NCBI GenBank assembly: GCA_030674185.1
Contig: CM060307.1
Location: 71,756,699-71,820,698, forward strand
Length of the DNA stretch: 64,000 bases
Direction: 5' to 3'
Source of the DNA: Monoplex corrugatus
Lineage: Eukaryota; Mollusca; Gastropoda; Littorinimorpha; Ranellidae
The position numbers and the translations under genes are program-made. This document shows, piece by piece, positions 45,680 through 56,422 of this stretch. A model generated the notes under the pieces. The model was not told the DNA's origin, searched no databases, and saw only the letters and a program-made list of their open reading frames with translations. The number at the start of each line of letters is the position of its first letter. Position 1 is the stretch's first letter.

Positions 45680-45870
45680 TTAACCCTTTGCCTCCCGCAC
45701 CCTGTCCACCAGCATCTTGCATTGTCAACCATGCCACGAAGCAAAAACTTAACCTTTTGACTCACTCACAATATCCACCAGCTTCCTGCAGGATGCTGGT
45801 GGATAGGTGAGAGAATCAAAGGGTTTAGTTTTTGCAGTTGGTGAATAGGATGTGGGAGTCAAAGGGTTAA
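45680..45870. mobile_element. MITE-like long inverted repeat
   Basis: The left end TTAACCCTTTGCCTCCCGC and the right end (reverse complement TTAACCCTTTGACTCCCAC) pair. Inner segments also pair: TATCCACCAGC with GCTGGTGGATA around 45770-45808. The whole 191 bp can fold into an imperfect hairpin. There is no coding capacity. TTAACCCTTTG ends are the kind seen in small foldback elements. Confidence 0.65.
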
Positions 45871-48454
45871 GATGGGCAATGAAGAAACCAACATTTGTAT
45901 ACATTGCAAGCTGATCCTAAACACATGATCAGATGATGAATATCCATTAACACTAATACCTGTAGACAACTGGTAAGAAATGCATGCTGGCATGACTTTA
46001 GTAGAGTCAGAATAATGCTAAAACAAATCTAAATAATTTGATCTGTGTTAATCTATAAATTCCAAATAATTTGATCTGTGTTAATTTATAAATTCCAAAG
46101 AGAACCACGCTGAATAACCCAAAATTCTTAAGTGGACCACACTGAATACCAAACTTCTGAACCTATATATCCCTCCAGAAACTTATAAAGAGCTCAACTT
46201 ATTAGGAAAAAAAGTGTGTGATTAAACCTCTTCTATGCTACTTCAGTAGCCACTTTTGTGCTACTTCAGTAGCCAGTGTCAGACAAGAATTTTCACAATG
46301 TTATGACAACACATGAGAATGGGGATGACACTGATAGTGCTATGGAGTTCCATTTGGGAATGAGACTGTAACAAAGCTGTACTCATGTTTCCTTTCATAT
46401 CTTCTGGCATCATCCAGACCCTAGATAAAGACATCTGCCGTTTAGGTGAGGAAACCAATGCAGGAACATGATGAATTATGCATCCATATATATATAGCAG
46501 ATGAGACCAGACTGTGTGGTCCAAGTCTTCCCATTGCATACTAACATTTGCTAAGAAGTCACATGGGGGGCCAAAAAATCACAGGATGATTTGGTCTGAT
46601 ATGTTTCAAACCTGCAAACTGAAACATTTTGCCTCAGCAACAGGTCAGAAGAATTATCTCCATACCTGACACAGCCAGCCTCACCCTGAATTGGTATAAA
46701 TCACTGGGGTTTTCAATTATTTTAGAACATATCCATGAAAAAATAATGAACACACAACTTCCCTGTTAAGTCTTTACCCCCACCCTTAAACCAACCAACT
46801 AGAAACTACACTGAACGAAGCTATATCTTCAAAATTCAATTTATGACATTAACTACTCAAACAATTAATGGCAATATTTATGATAAGAAAGACTATCTTA
46901 ATACAATTTTACTACTGAAAAAATCTTGCTGTATATGATTTTTAAACACAATTGGAACAAAACTATGCAAAAATATTAATCATAGTTCTATATGTCAGGT
47001 TAGTCTGGAATCTTTCCAGCATAATCTCAAGCCCTTGCTCTAGTATATTTTCCACTAGCAATTTCCAAAGTTGTGAAGATAAACTAACTAAAATCAAATG
47101 TAATTTGTAACATTTGATCATAATTATCATCAAAACAAAATATAAATATTGTGAAGAAGATGTGTTATTTTTTATCTTCAAATAAAGAAAAAAATACAAA
47201 TAATCAGACTTCATTTATGCCGAATATTGACATTTTATCTGCCAGAATGTCAAAGAAAACATTTCTTTTTTCTTGAATCAGGTTTTTCTTTTTCATCAGT
47301 GCTGACACTAGAATGAAGATAAAATCTGAAACTTGAAAAGTACTGATATTGAAGTGACCCTGCCATCTTGTCCACACTTTTTGATGCTGAAGTAAAAATA
47401 ATTAATACCCAAACGGATCCCCCTCCTCCCAAATAAAAATCAACAATGCACATACACACACAAAACAAAAATTAGAAGTTGCAAAAGAAACTAAGTCTTA
47501 TTACCATTAATAAATATTGCATTGCAATCACTTCACTGAGACATTCCACAAACTGTTTGAAATTAGTCATTTTTTGACATTAGTCATAAAATGACTTCTG
47601 TTATAATTTATTTGCCCAATTATCTCTAAAAAAATTTTTTGTTTTGTTTTGTAGTATCTGTTTCGGATTAGATCACATTAGCTTTTAGTTCTGTAACACA
47701 ACCAGAAGCACTGCCAGACTCTTGAAAACTACCGGTACACAGTACTGGCAATGTGAAAAATTCAAAGACTTTTGTTCTTTTCTTCCCATCCTTCTCCTTG
47801 TCTCCAAAATTTAAGATAAATTCTGCAACATTATAATAATTGTGTGGGAAGGGGGGAGGCAGGGAAGACAGTGTCTTGTACCCTTAAATGTAAAATGCTA
47901 GGAGTGTAACATGCGGCTGATTGAGGAAACTAGAATACTACAAAAGGTTATCCTGTGTCAGCAGAAGGGTATTGGGATCCTTAGCGTTTACTTTTTTTTG
48001 TTTTTGACCAGTACGAAGTATGAAGCCCTTGAGAAATTTACAAGTAAAAATGAGCACATGCCAGTCTTATGGAATCTATGAGAACCTCACTGATTCAGGT
48101 GTTTTGTCTCGATTACTAACGTACATGTCCAAACACCACTTATGTCTGACAATCATATGATTTAAATAGAGGCTCTCTGAAAACAAATACAGTGACACAT
48201 GCAGTGAAAAACACTGGAAGTATGATCATCGATTCTTGATTCTTAGATAATGAAACTTGGGCAAGTAAATTCCCACACAGTACCAGTGTACAAACTGTCT
48301 ATTAAACCAGTAATTCTTTCTCACATACTGTATACATTTATCACATAAAAATGCACACATACAACACTCGCAGTCGCACACAACACACTGACTCACAGAC
48401 ATACACACACACAGTGGCATATATGCACATGGAACCTGGTAAGTTTATGATTCA
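45871..48454 (-). other. Gene-free stretch; may include the PWWP2-like 3' UTR
   Basis: It lies directly downstream of the PWWP2-like stop codon on the minus strand, so part of it is probably 3' UTR. A 34-bp duplication (AATAATTTGATCTGTGTTAAT units) lies at 46033-46100. No other gene recognised. The polyadenylation site could not be fixed by eye. Confidence 0.4.
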
Positions 48455-51400
48455 TTACGACACTAAATCATGCATCAATGTACGACTAATAGCCTGCTGT
48501 GCTGGTGCATGAGAAACATCCACAGAAGGCATAGTAGTATCTGTGGCCACCCATGCCTGCTGAACAGCGGAGTGGTATGGTCCACGTTTTTTCTTCATAT
48601 GCCTCTTTGAAAACTCCTCTCTAAATGGACGAAGCTCTGAGGGATGTAGGTCCGACACTGTTCTTGAACCAAACCAAGCCACATGACACACCTGAGTGAT
48701 ATTAGGCGTCTGTTCTCGATGATCCCTATGGGTTAGTTTTATGAAAACCACACGACATGGCCACCACGGGAAACCCTGAACCTTTCCCCACTGGACATCT
48801 CCCACCCGAATTTCTCGCCCATCCTCAGTCAAACAACTATTCAAATTTTGAGACTGAATCTTCATCATCGGCACATGGGCAATGTCTTGTAAATATGTGC
48901 TGGAATTCAACACACCAGATGTTGGCACAAAGCCCGGGACAGCACTGTCTGAGTCGTCATCTGAATCACTTATGCTCACACTGATGTTACTTTGTGATAA
49001 ACTGGACGAAGATGGGTGGCGGCTAATGCTGCCGCCACTCGGCTCTTGACCAGATATTAACACTCCTGAGCCCTGAGTTCCACTACCCGTACCAGACAAA
49101 TGTTTAGAGTTCTGGTGATACATGGGGACTGCAGCATTTGACTCGGGAGAAGCAGCAAATACCCCAATGGTCTTTGCTGGTTCTGCACTTGTAATCCTAG
49201 CCACAGTATTTTGTGATGCTGCTACTGAAGAATGGGGCTTGTTAAGAAACCTTGGCACAGACATATTATCATCTGATGTAACAGGGGTCTGAATAAGATT
49301 ATGAGTCATAAACAAAGCTGAAGTATCTACTGTTTCATAGTGAGGAGCTGATAGAACACTCTTTCTCTCTTTTTCATCCACATAGGCTGAACTAGAGCCC
49401 AACCCCGATACACTTCTGCTGTTTTTCTGCAAAGATAGAGGAGAAGGTATGTTGGCACCACTATGAGCTTTGTAGCGAGACTCTGTGTGAGGCTGAAACC
49501 TTGTCTCTGTGCTGCCTAGTGAGGGATACTGGTTGGGTAAGCTGCCTTCACAGGGTGGGAAGAGTAACGAGGCAGCGAACTGGTGCCTCCCTGGCTTGTG
49601 TACTGAGGGACTGAAGAGTTGCCGTTGCTGGGAATGGCAAATCTGGGTAGAGAACCTGAGTCACCTGAAGACCACGCATACCGTAATGCAGAACTACTCT
49701 CTGCTGCCCCTTGAGATTTTGAGGAAGAACTGTTTTCTTCATTTGAAGAAAGTCTTGAAACAGCAATACTTTCTGTTTGAGATGGATACCTGGCCCCACC
49801 ACCTTTTTCATTTGATGACTGATATCTAAAGGTGCTTTGAGAGTCAAACTTTGAACGATACCTATTAGATGAATTTGAGACATCACTTTCACTGTGACTC
49901 TGAGCACGATATCCACTTGAAGAACTACAGATACTTTCTCTTTGTGTCTGAAACCTATCTGTATCATGTCCCTGAAATCTAGAATGATTTACTGGTAAAT
50001 TCCCTGCTATGACTGATTGTTGGCGAGACGGACCACTTTCCCCAATGGAGTGATAACGACGAGAGGGACTGCTGCCAAAACGACGATTAGGACTGCTCTG
50101 GTAACGCGAAGCATTGTAATTAAAGATGGGCATAGGACTTTTCTGAATGATAGGGGTAGGGCTGTTCTGAATTCTGGGTGCTGGACTGCTGGGAAAGTTG
50201 GCTGTTGGGGTACCAGGATACATGGAAGAAGAACCAGCCCCAGGACTGAAGAAAGAATTTGGCCCATTCTGATACACACCAGTCTGACTGGAGTACAGGG
50301 CAGATGAATCATCAGATTTTTTAGACAAGTAGCCTGGAACATGTGAACTGGTTGACAGACCATCATTAGACCATCCAGGGTACATTGGCAGCCGAGGTTT
50401 CTTGGGCAGTTGATACATTGGCTGACTGACATTGCTATCATCATGATCATCTTCATCTTCATCAGGAGTTAAATCTTCAAACATACCAACTCCATATGGG
50501 ACAGCTTCTTTCTTTTCTTCTTCCTGATAGGGCTCAGCTTCATCTTTAGTTCCACCTGTTGCATGGGTTGGCGTAGTAGGTACACTGTCAAAAGAAGACA
50601 CGTTTTCATCTCTAACAGGAGAGCTACCCATCCTCAGAGGTCCTACAATAAGTCCTTCCTGTGAATCATCACTCTGAAATGGTGGTGCTTCAATGTGGGT
50701 TGGAGAGCCTTCTGCTTCAAAAGCTGGAGTCTGGACAGGCGAACCCCACATCTGAAAATGTCCATCATCAAGTTTGACATCACTAGCTGTTGTTTCTGTC
50801 TGCTCTAATAATTCCTCTCTCCGACTAAGTTCTTTTTGGCGCTGAGGGTCTGACTTTGAATCACAAGATGCAGGCTCTACTTCCTCATTCTTCAGATTCA
50901 GAGGATCATCATCAAATGTAAATTCTATGCTACTATCATCTCTTCTAACCTGACTCACTGCTTCATTCATGTCGTAAGGAGATTTGACTGCAGTATCAAC
51001 AAGCTCATCCTGGCGCGTGGGCGTTTCATTGCTGCTGTCTCTTAACACCTCAGACTCACCCTTTTTTTCATTTCCATTTAAGTCATTTACAGAAGGAACA
51101 ACAGAAAGTTTGGTGATAATTGCTGGGAGCTTTGCTGGTGGAGGTACATCTACTTCTGAATTGAAATTTTCATCTTCACTGCTAGCATGGCGATGTTTGT
51201 GTTTTCTTTTGTGCTTTTTATGATATCCAGCTATTTTAATTCCGGGGGCATGAATTTCTGATGCTGCATCAGCATCATTAATGATGCGATATCTCTGTTT
51301 CTGCTTGTCTCTAGTTCTTCTCGATGCCTTTTTGGTCTTTTTCTGAGGTGGAGATGGTGGTGGAAGTGGAGAAACTGGTGCAGGAGACTCATCCGCTGTA

Positions 51401-52682
51401 CTATGATCATCTGGGCTTTTCAGTTCTGCACCTGGCATGCGAGGTGGTATTTTCAAAACATCACGATCACCAGCACCAGCACCATAAGTAATTTTGATGG
51501 CGGGTGTCGATCTTATGTTGACAATTGATATGGTAGGAGCTTTCTCTTGCTTTTCTTCTTTTACCTCTGTTCGAATGTTCATGTTGTTGACTGCAGATTT
51601 GTCAAGTCTGACTACTGGCTGCTTGTTATACTGACCTAGTGCTGTGGAATTATCAAGACTGACAGACCGCTCTAACATCACACGGGAATATTCCTCCCCT
51701 TTCTTGTCATTTACAAGCGTTTCTGTCGTCTTACTTACATCCTGTTTAGAAGCAACTAAACCAGTACTATCACCAGTTCGTTCATCTAACACATTATTTC
51801 TCTTTGCTGATGCATCAGTCATCCTACTCTTTTGTGCTGCATCTGCCTCTCTTTTCTTGGCTGTTGGTTTCACTTCCCGTTTTGGACGAATGTTTTCCAA
51901 CAGAACTTTGGGAGTTGAGTCAGCACGTCTGTTCCTTGCACCAGATCTCAATGTTGGGCCGGGGAGGAGTGTTTGGTGTATCAGAAGGTTTGCTAGATAA
52001 AGCAGCTCTGTATCTGGTATTATGAGGATGTGTCTCTTGTTCTTGGCCATCAGGTTTTGGAATTTTGTTTGGAGATTTTGACTTGGTATCATGAATGGCT
52101 GCTTTACATTTTGAACACAATGTTTGGCGGGGCCGAAGACGAATATTACGCACTTGTTTACCTCGAGCTGGCCTGATACTGATTGCTGAAGCGGAGGGCA
52201 GTGGCTGTTCGCTGTATTTTGCAGGATCGTTGTTGTATGAATACCTGCAGTCCAGTGTGACACCTCGTGCTTCTTTTGGCTGGTTAGGATCAGGCACATC
52301 TGCACCACTGTTGTCGGCATTTTCGCCTTCGGGTTTAGAAGCAGCGTTATCCGTGTTGAAGCATAAGCCTGGCGGAAGGTGCCTGAAATAAATGAAATAC
52401 ATTCTAATATTCAAAGCAACTTAATTTGATTATGTAAACAATTATTTATTTAATTACTAAGACCAAAACATCAAGGAAAACATCTGGGGAGATTCCTTAT
52501 TTCGACTGCATTATAGTACACATATTAGCTTACCTTTCACTAGAATCCAGCAAAACTCCACGGTATTCTTTAGTTTTATGTTTAAGAGAAACAACGATTA
52601 CATCTTCAGACGCCTGTTCGACTGTACAGTATAGTTTCATTCCTTTTGAAATAGTCAGGTGCACTCTTCGAAGCTCCGCCAT
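48455..52682 (-). CDS. PWWP domain-containing protein 2 (PWWP2A/B-like)
   Basis: Two coding exons: 52682-52534 (ATG, MAELRRVHLTISKGM) and 52382-48455, joined across a 153-bp intron with AAAG|GTAAGC donor and TTTCAG|GCACC acceptor; the arginine codon is split AG|G. Exon 1 (..VSLKHKTKEYRGVLLDSSER) matches the PWWP2 N-terminus. Exon 2 carries RLRPRQTLCSKCK (about 52100-52140), a PWWP2A/B hallmark, then a long disordered Ser/Pro-rich region with a basic tract (KKHKRKHKHRH). A C-terminal PWWP domain follows: VGDVQWGKVQGFPWWPCRV (about 48810-48755), then WFGSRTVSDLHPSELRPF. The stop is at 48457-48455. Vertebrate PWWP2A binds H2A.Z nucleosomes and NuRD/MTA subunits; a similar nuclear role is inferred. 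The frame breaks near 51955 and near 49540. Nominal size is about 1350 aa, well above the vertebrate protein (about 600-750 aa). Confidence 0.88.
52383..52533 (-). other. Intron 1 of the PWWP2-like gene
   Basis: Begins GTAAGC and ends TTTCAG on the minus strand. Removal joins the N-terminal exon in phase to RHLPPGLCFNTD. Confidence 0.85.
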
Positions 52683-52712
52683 TTTCAGGGTTCTTCCACA
52701 CATTGATGTCGT

Positions 52713-52722
52713 ACGCATGCGC
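52713..52722. promoter_or_regulatory. NRF1-like promoter motif
   Basis: ACGCATGCGCAG contains the near-palindromic CGCATGCGC core recognised by NRF1, about 30 bp upstream of the PWWP2-like start codon on the minus strand. Such sites are common in TATA-less housekeeping promoters. The role here is inferred from motif and position. Confidence 0.55.
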
Positions 52723-52886
52723 AGATAGACGGAGAGACGAAATGTTTGTGCTGTTGGTTTGGGTGCAAGACAGTGCAATTCACATTCCTAACTCATTCCA
52801 AATGGTAGCCTATTCCATAGAAAATCAGAATGATTGCATTAAATGTTGCATACTGACAAGTTTCATTAGAATTTCATCTAAATGTA

Positions 52887-53171
52887 TTATATAAGGGACG
52901 TAACTCCTTACAATTTTTCCCATCCCAACCCCGTGGCAAAGAGGAAACCTATAAAAACGAAGAAATCGGCCAAGTTTAAAACAACGAATGATATTTAACG
53001 ACACCAAGCGATACCATATTATTGTATGCAACAAACTGACGAAATCACACTGACATTTACTTTCAGTTATGCTTGGAATAGGCTCAGAAAACAAATTATT
53101 TTCGTACACGAGAGACAACTCGTAAACTGCACACTCATGATTTCCGCTCACGATTAATGTCCCTTATATAA
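52887..53171. mobile_element. MITE-like unit with TTATATAAGGGAC terminal repeats
   Basis: TTATATAAGGGACGTAA at the left and its near-complement TTAATGTCCCTTATATAA at the right define a 285-bp unit with about 13 perfectly matched terminal bases. There is no coding capacity. It lies about 200 bp upstream of the PWWP2-like start codon. Confidence 0.55.
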
Positions 53172-53240
53172 AACACGGTTTCCAAATTCATGCTGAGAGT
53201 TTTCTTGTTTCAGCCATATAGGCGTTACTTAATTTTATTA

Positions 53241-53525
53241 CCATTGTTTTGTGAAATTATAATAGGCACAATCTTATTATAATTTACACATATTTCACGC
53301 CTAAACAGAAAATCAGAATGGGGTCACACACGGATAGTGAGAAGTGTTCTCACAACTGAATAGTTCTACAACAAGCCTCTGCCCACCAGTCTGACGAGGG
53401 TTCGCTGAACCGATCAGGCTTAACAAAAAGTAAGTGAAATTCCTTGATGGATAATATTCGTTTAGGCGTGAAATATGTGTAAATTATAATAAGATTGTGC
53501 CTATTATAATTTCACAAAACAATGG
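53241..53525. repeat. 66-bp perfect inverted repeat with 153-bp spacer
   Basis: 53241-53306 (starting CCATTGTTTTGTGAAATTAT) and 53460-53525 are exact reverse complements over 66 bases. The spacer (53307-53459) is not palindromic and has no gene. Perfect arms in noisy surrounding DNA imply a recent origin or active gene conversion. A foldback or MITE-type element is possible; no clear target duplication was seen. Confidence 0.9.
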
Positions 53526-54540
53526 TTTCCAAATTTCACTATTGATTTTTGTCATCCGAATATCATTTTGACAAACATCTGTTATGTAATTTTTCACACC
53601 TAGAGACATATCATAAAGCTAGTCAGATGTTTGAATTTACTAAGAAGTACTTGATTTCATGAGCGAAAGCATTTTTGTGCACTTAGTGATCCATCTGAAG
53701 TGTAGAAATATTATTATGGTATATCTCGTACACGGATGAATTACGAAAATATATGGTATTTCTTGAACGAGGGTGAATTGTGAAAATCGATAAACTTCCG
53801 TTCATAGTGTCTGTATATAAATAAAGTCTGCTATATTTAGAAATACTGTAATCTGAGCGAGAGCAATATGAGAGGTGACTTCATGGAATAATTCAACATC
53901 AGAAATACATTTAGATAAATTATTTAAAACAAGGGTTATGTAGAAGCAAAAGATACTGTGGAGAGTGTCCTCAGACAAGAAACTTCTCTCAAGCCCCCCC
54001 CCCCCGCTCCTCCACTAAAGTCATAACACTCTACGGGAACTGGACCCAATGACGTATGTTGAAAAGTCGGACTGGGCCAAAAGATGCTATAAATCTATAA
54101 TGCCTTTGACTGGATGGTCATACTCCTGGATGCCCTAATTCTGATGTTGGCATTTAATTAACTTGGTTGTACCCACTAATACAAAAATGATGAAGTCAAA
54201 TTATTTACACATGACCCAACCAGAGTAATGCGCCACTTTCGAATTTCCATGGCGGTGCTGGTAGAAGTAATATAATGGTAGTGTACAGTATTTGTAGTTA
54301 TCAAAACAGTCATTATTTTATATATTGATTTGAATAGTCCTCTAAACAACTTTCATGTGTGGTTTTATTTGCTCTTGAATGTAAAGTACAATTATCAGAC
54401 TATTTTCAAAGTAGGAGCAATTGACTTTTTGACATTAGTCATAATTATAGAAAATTTAATTTTCTGACGAACAACACATTTTTTTTTAAAGAAATTGTCC
54501 AGTGAATGTTCACATAAACGCACTGTATCAACAGTGAGAT
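53526..54540. other. Gene-free stretch
   Basis: No recognised gene. A C-run lies at 53994-54005. The direct repeat GGTTTCCAAATT at 53176 and 53524 flanks the inverted-repeat unit. Confidence 0.4.
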
Positions 54541-54860
54541 TATTATTGTTATTATTATCATTTGATTATTATTTTTTTTTTTTTTGCTGATAGAGATAGT
54601 CACTCATCCATGGCACTAAGTTGTATTTTGTGTGTTATTTTGTCAACATCATCATCACAGTCATCATCATCATCATCGTCGTCATCATTATTATTAGTAT
54701 TATTATTACTGTTGTTGTTGTTGTTGTCATCGTCGTCGTTGTTCTTGTTGTTTTTAGCAGACATTTGTTCAGGGTAGTATTTTTTACCTGTTCTTGTAGC
54801 TCTTCGTCTTCTTCATCTCACTACTGTTGTTGATATTATTGTTGCTGTTCGTATCATAGT
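54541..54860. repeat. Trinucleotide-rich patch (ATT, TCA, GTT, CGT)
   Basis: Successive short tracts of ATT, ATC/TCA, GTC and GTT units. Frames rich in serine, isoleucine or valine here are artefacts. Confidence 0.85.
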
Positions 54861-55624
54861 TCGCCTGATGCCTGAGCGATGTGATGTAGTGTATAAAACA
54901 CAATCATTTAAATTCAGTACTACATGTGTTTCCTTTAGCAAAGTGGAATCTAGGTCTCTTGCAGCAACATTCACTTTCTTTTTTTGTTGTTGTTTTGTTT
55001 TGTTTTTGCTTCATTTTCTTCATATTTGGGACGGTTGTGGTAATTTTTCATTGCGACACTTTATCAAGGGAGATCAATCTCGGTTGCATATTGTGGTTCG
55101 AACTTCCTTCGGCAGAACGTGCGTTAACATTAATTGTCTTGGAATTTGTCTTATTTTAGGTTGCAGGTATGTATCATGTGTATATAATACTGTCTGTATA
55201 TATTCATGTATCTAGTAATTAGCATGTACATATGATTTCTTAACACTGTAATACATTTTTACCGTAACGGCGTAAGCGTAAGATGACTTAAAGTAGGCCT
55301 ATAAATAGTATAATGTTACAAAAAATTTCAAATATTTTTAATAAATATGCAATTACCATCATTGAAAAGAGCAAAAAAAAACAAAAACAACAACTTTAAA
55401 ATGGTATAAAAAGTTCTTTGATTGATTGTGACGAAAGTTACGATTTTTTGAATAATTAAATTTTCGACATTTTCCTTCATTGGATTATATTAGGCTAGAT
55501 ATCTAGCAAAAACTGTGACCGCGTATGTGCCGTTTCATCACAAAAGCACCATAACTTTGGAAGGACTGAACCGATTGAAAAAAATCAAGTACCCATAGAA
55601 AGGTCTTTGTTTAGCCAAGATGAT
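54861..55624. other. Gene-free stretch
   Basis: Nothing recognisable apart from poly-A and AACAA patches near 55370-55395. Confidence 0.4.
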
Positions 55625-55626
55625 TA

Positions 55627-55651
55627 GAGTAAGTTGACCACTTGCGGCCAC
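55627..55651 (+). repeat. Left terminal inverted repeat of the pogo-type element
   Basis: GAGTA, two mismatches, TTGACC, a short mismatch/gap, then GCGGCCAC pair with 59921-59946. TA precedes it. Confidence 0.78.
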
Positions 55652-55908
55652 GAGTGAACATTTCCCCCAGGTAACATTGCTTCTGCAGTAAGCAGATTCC
55701 CAACTTGATTTTCGGGGAGAAAAAGGCCGCAGGAAGGGCCGTTGCCTGGCCGGGATTTTAAAGACTTCAATTATAGAGTGCAGTGGGCGTTGTCTGCACA
55801 ACTTCGGCGTACCACTTTGCGGCCGGCTGCCCTAGGTGTGGCCGATGACGAGCCATAGATGCGGCCAGGTGACCTAGGTGCGGCCAAAGCCATGCCCGTT
55901 ATGCGGCC
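55643..55908. repeat. Left cluster of TGCGGCC subterminal repeats
   Basis: TGCGGCC or its complement GGCCGCA occurs at 55643, 55725, 55818, 55860, 55879 and 55902, with extra GGCCG cores between. This is far more than expected in AT-rich DNA. Subterminal repeats in DNA transposons commonly bind the transposase; that role is inferred. Confidence 0.8.
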
Positions 55909-56224
55909 AGGCCCTAAATAAGCTTCAAACACTTGAAAACATGACAAACAATGAAGGAAATCAATGACAAACGCATAAGGCGCAATGTGAAAAATGGTAT
56001 ATTCAACTTTAAGAAATCCAAAGATAGTATGGACACAGGACCAGGACAGAAATCAAACACAAAGAATAAAGAGGAAAAGAGATAGTTTGGTTTGCACCGA
56101 TTGATTTTGGAGTTTTTTGGAGGAAGGCACGTGCACTTTGGGTCATAATAATAGTAAATATTTTCTTTGTGTGTGCTCAGTCCATGGTACCACGTGTGTT
56201 CACATGTGCGAACATGCATGTGAG

Positions 56225-56232
56225 TGTGTGTG

Positions 56233-56282
<50 letters not shown>
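56225..56282. repeat. (TG)n microsatellite inside the pogo-type element
   Basis: About 55 bp of TG downstream of the transposase stop codon. Confidence 0.96.
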
Positions 56283-56284
<2 letters not shown>

Positions 56285-56422
56285 AACGTCACAAGTCTCT
56301 GGTCTCAATCTCTATGTGTCCATAGAGAATATTTGCCACAGGGTACGATCTCCACTGCCACGCTGACCATCTGAATTCCCACTCTCATGCACAGTGTCTG
56401 TCTGGCTTTCCTTCCGCTTCAG

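Noticed and set aside
49516..52320. A 934-residue protein starting at the in-frame ATG near 52320
   Set aside because: The first 120 or so residues of that frame are out of phase with the conserved LRPRQ.LC.KC exon start; the true N-terminus comes from the other frame and exon 1.
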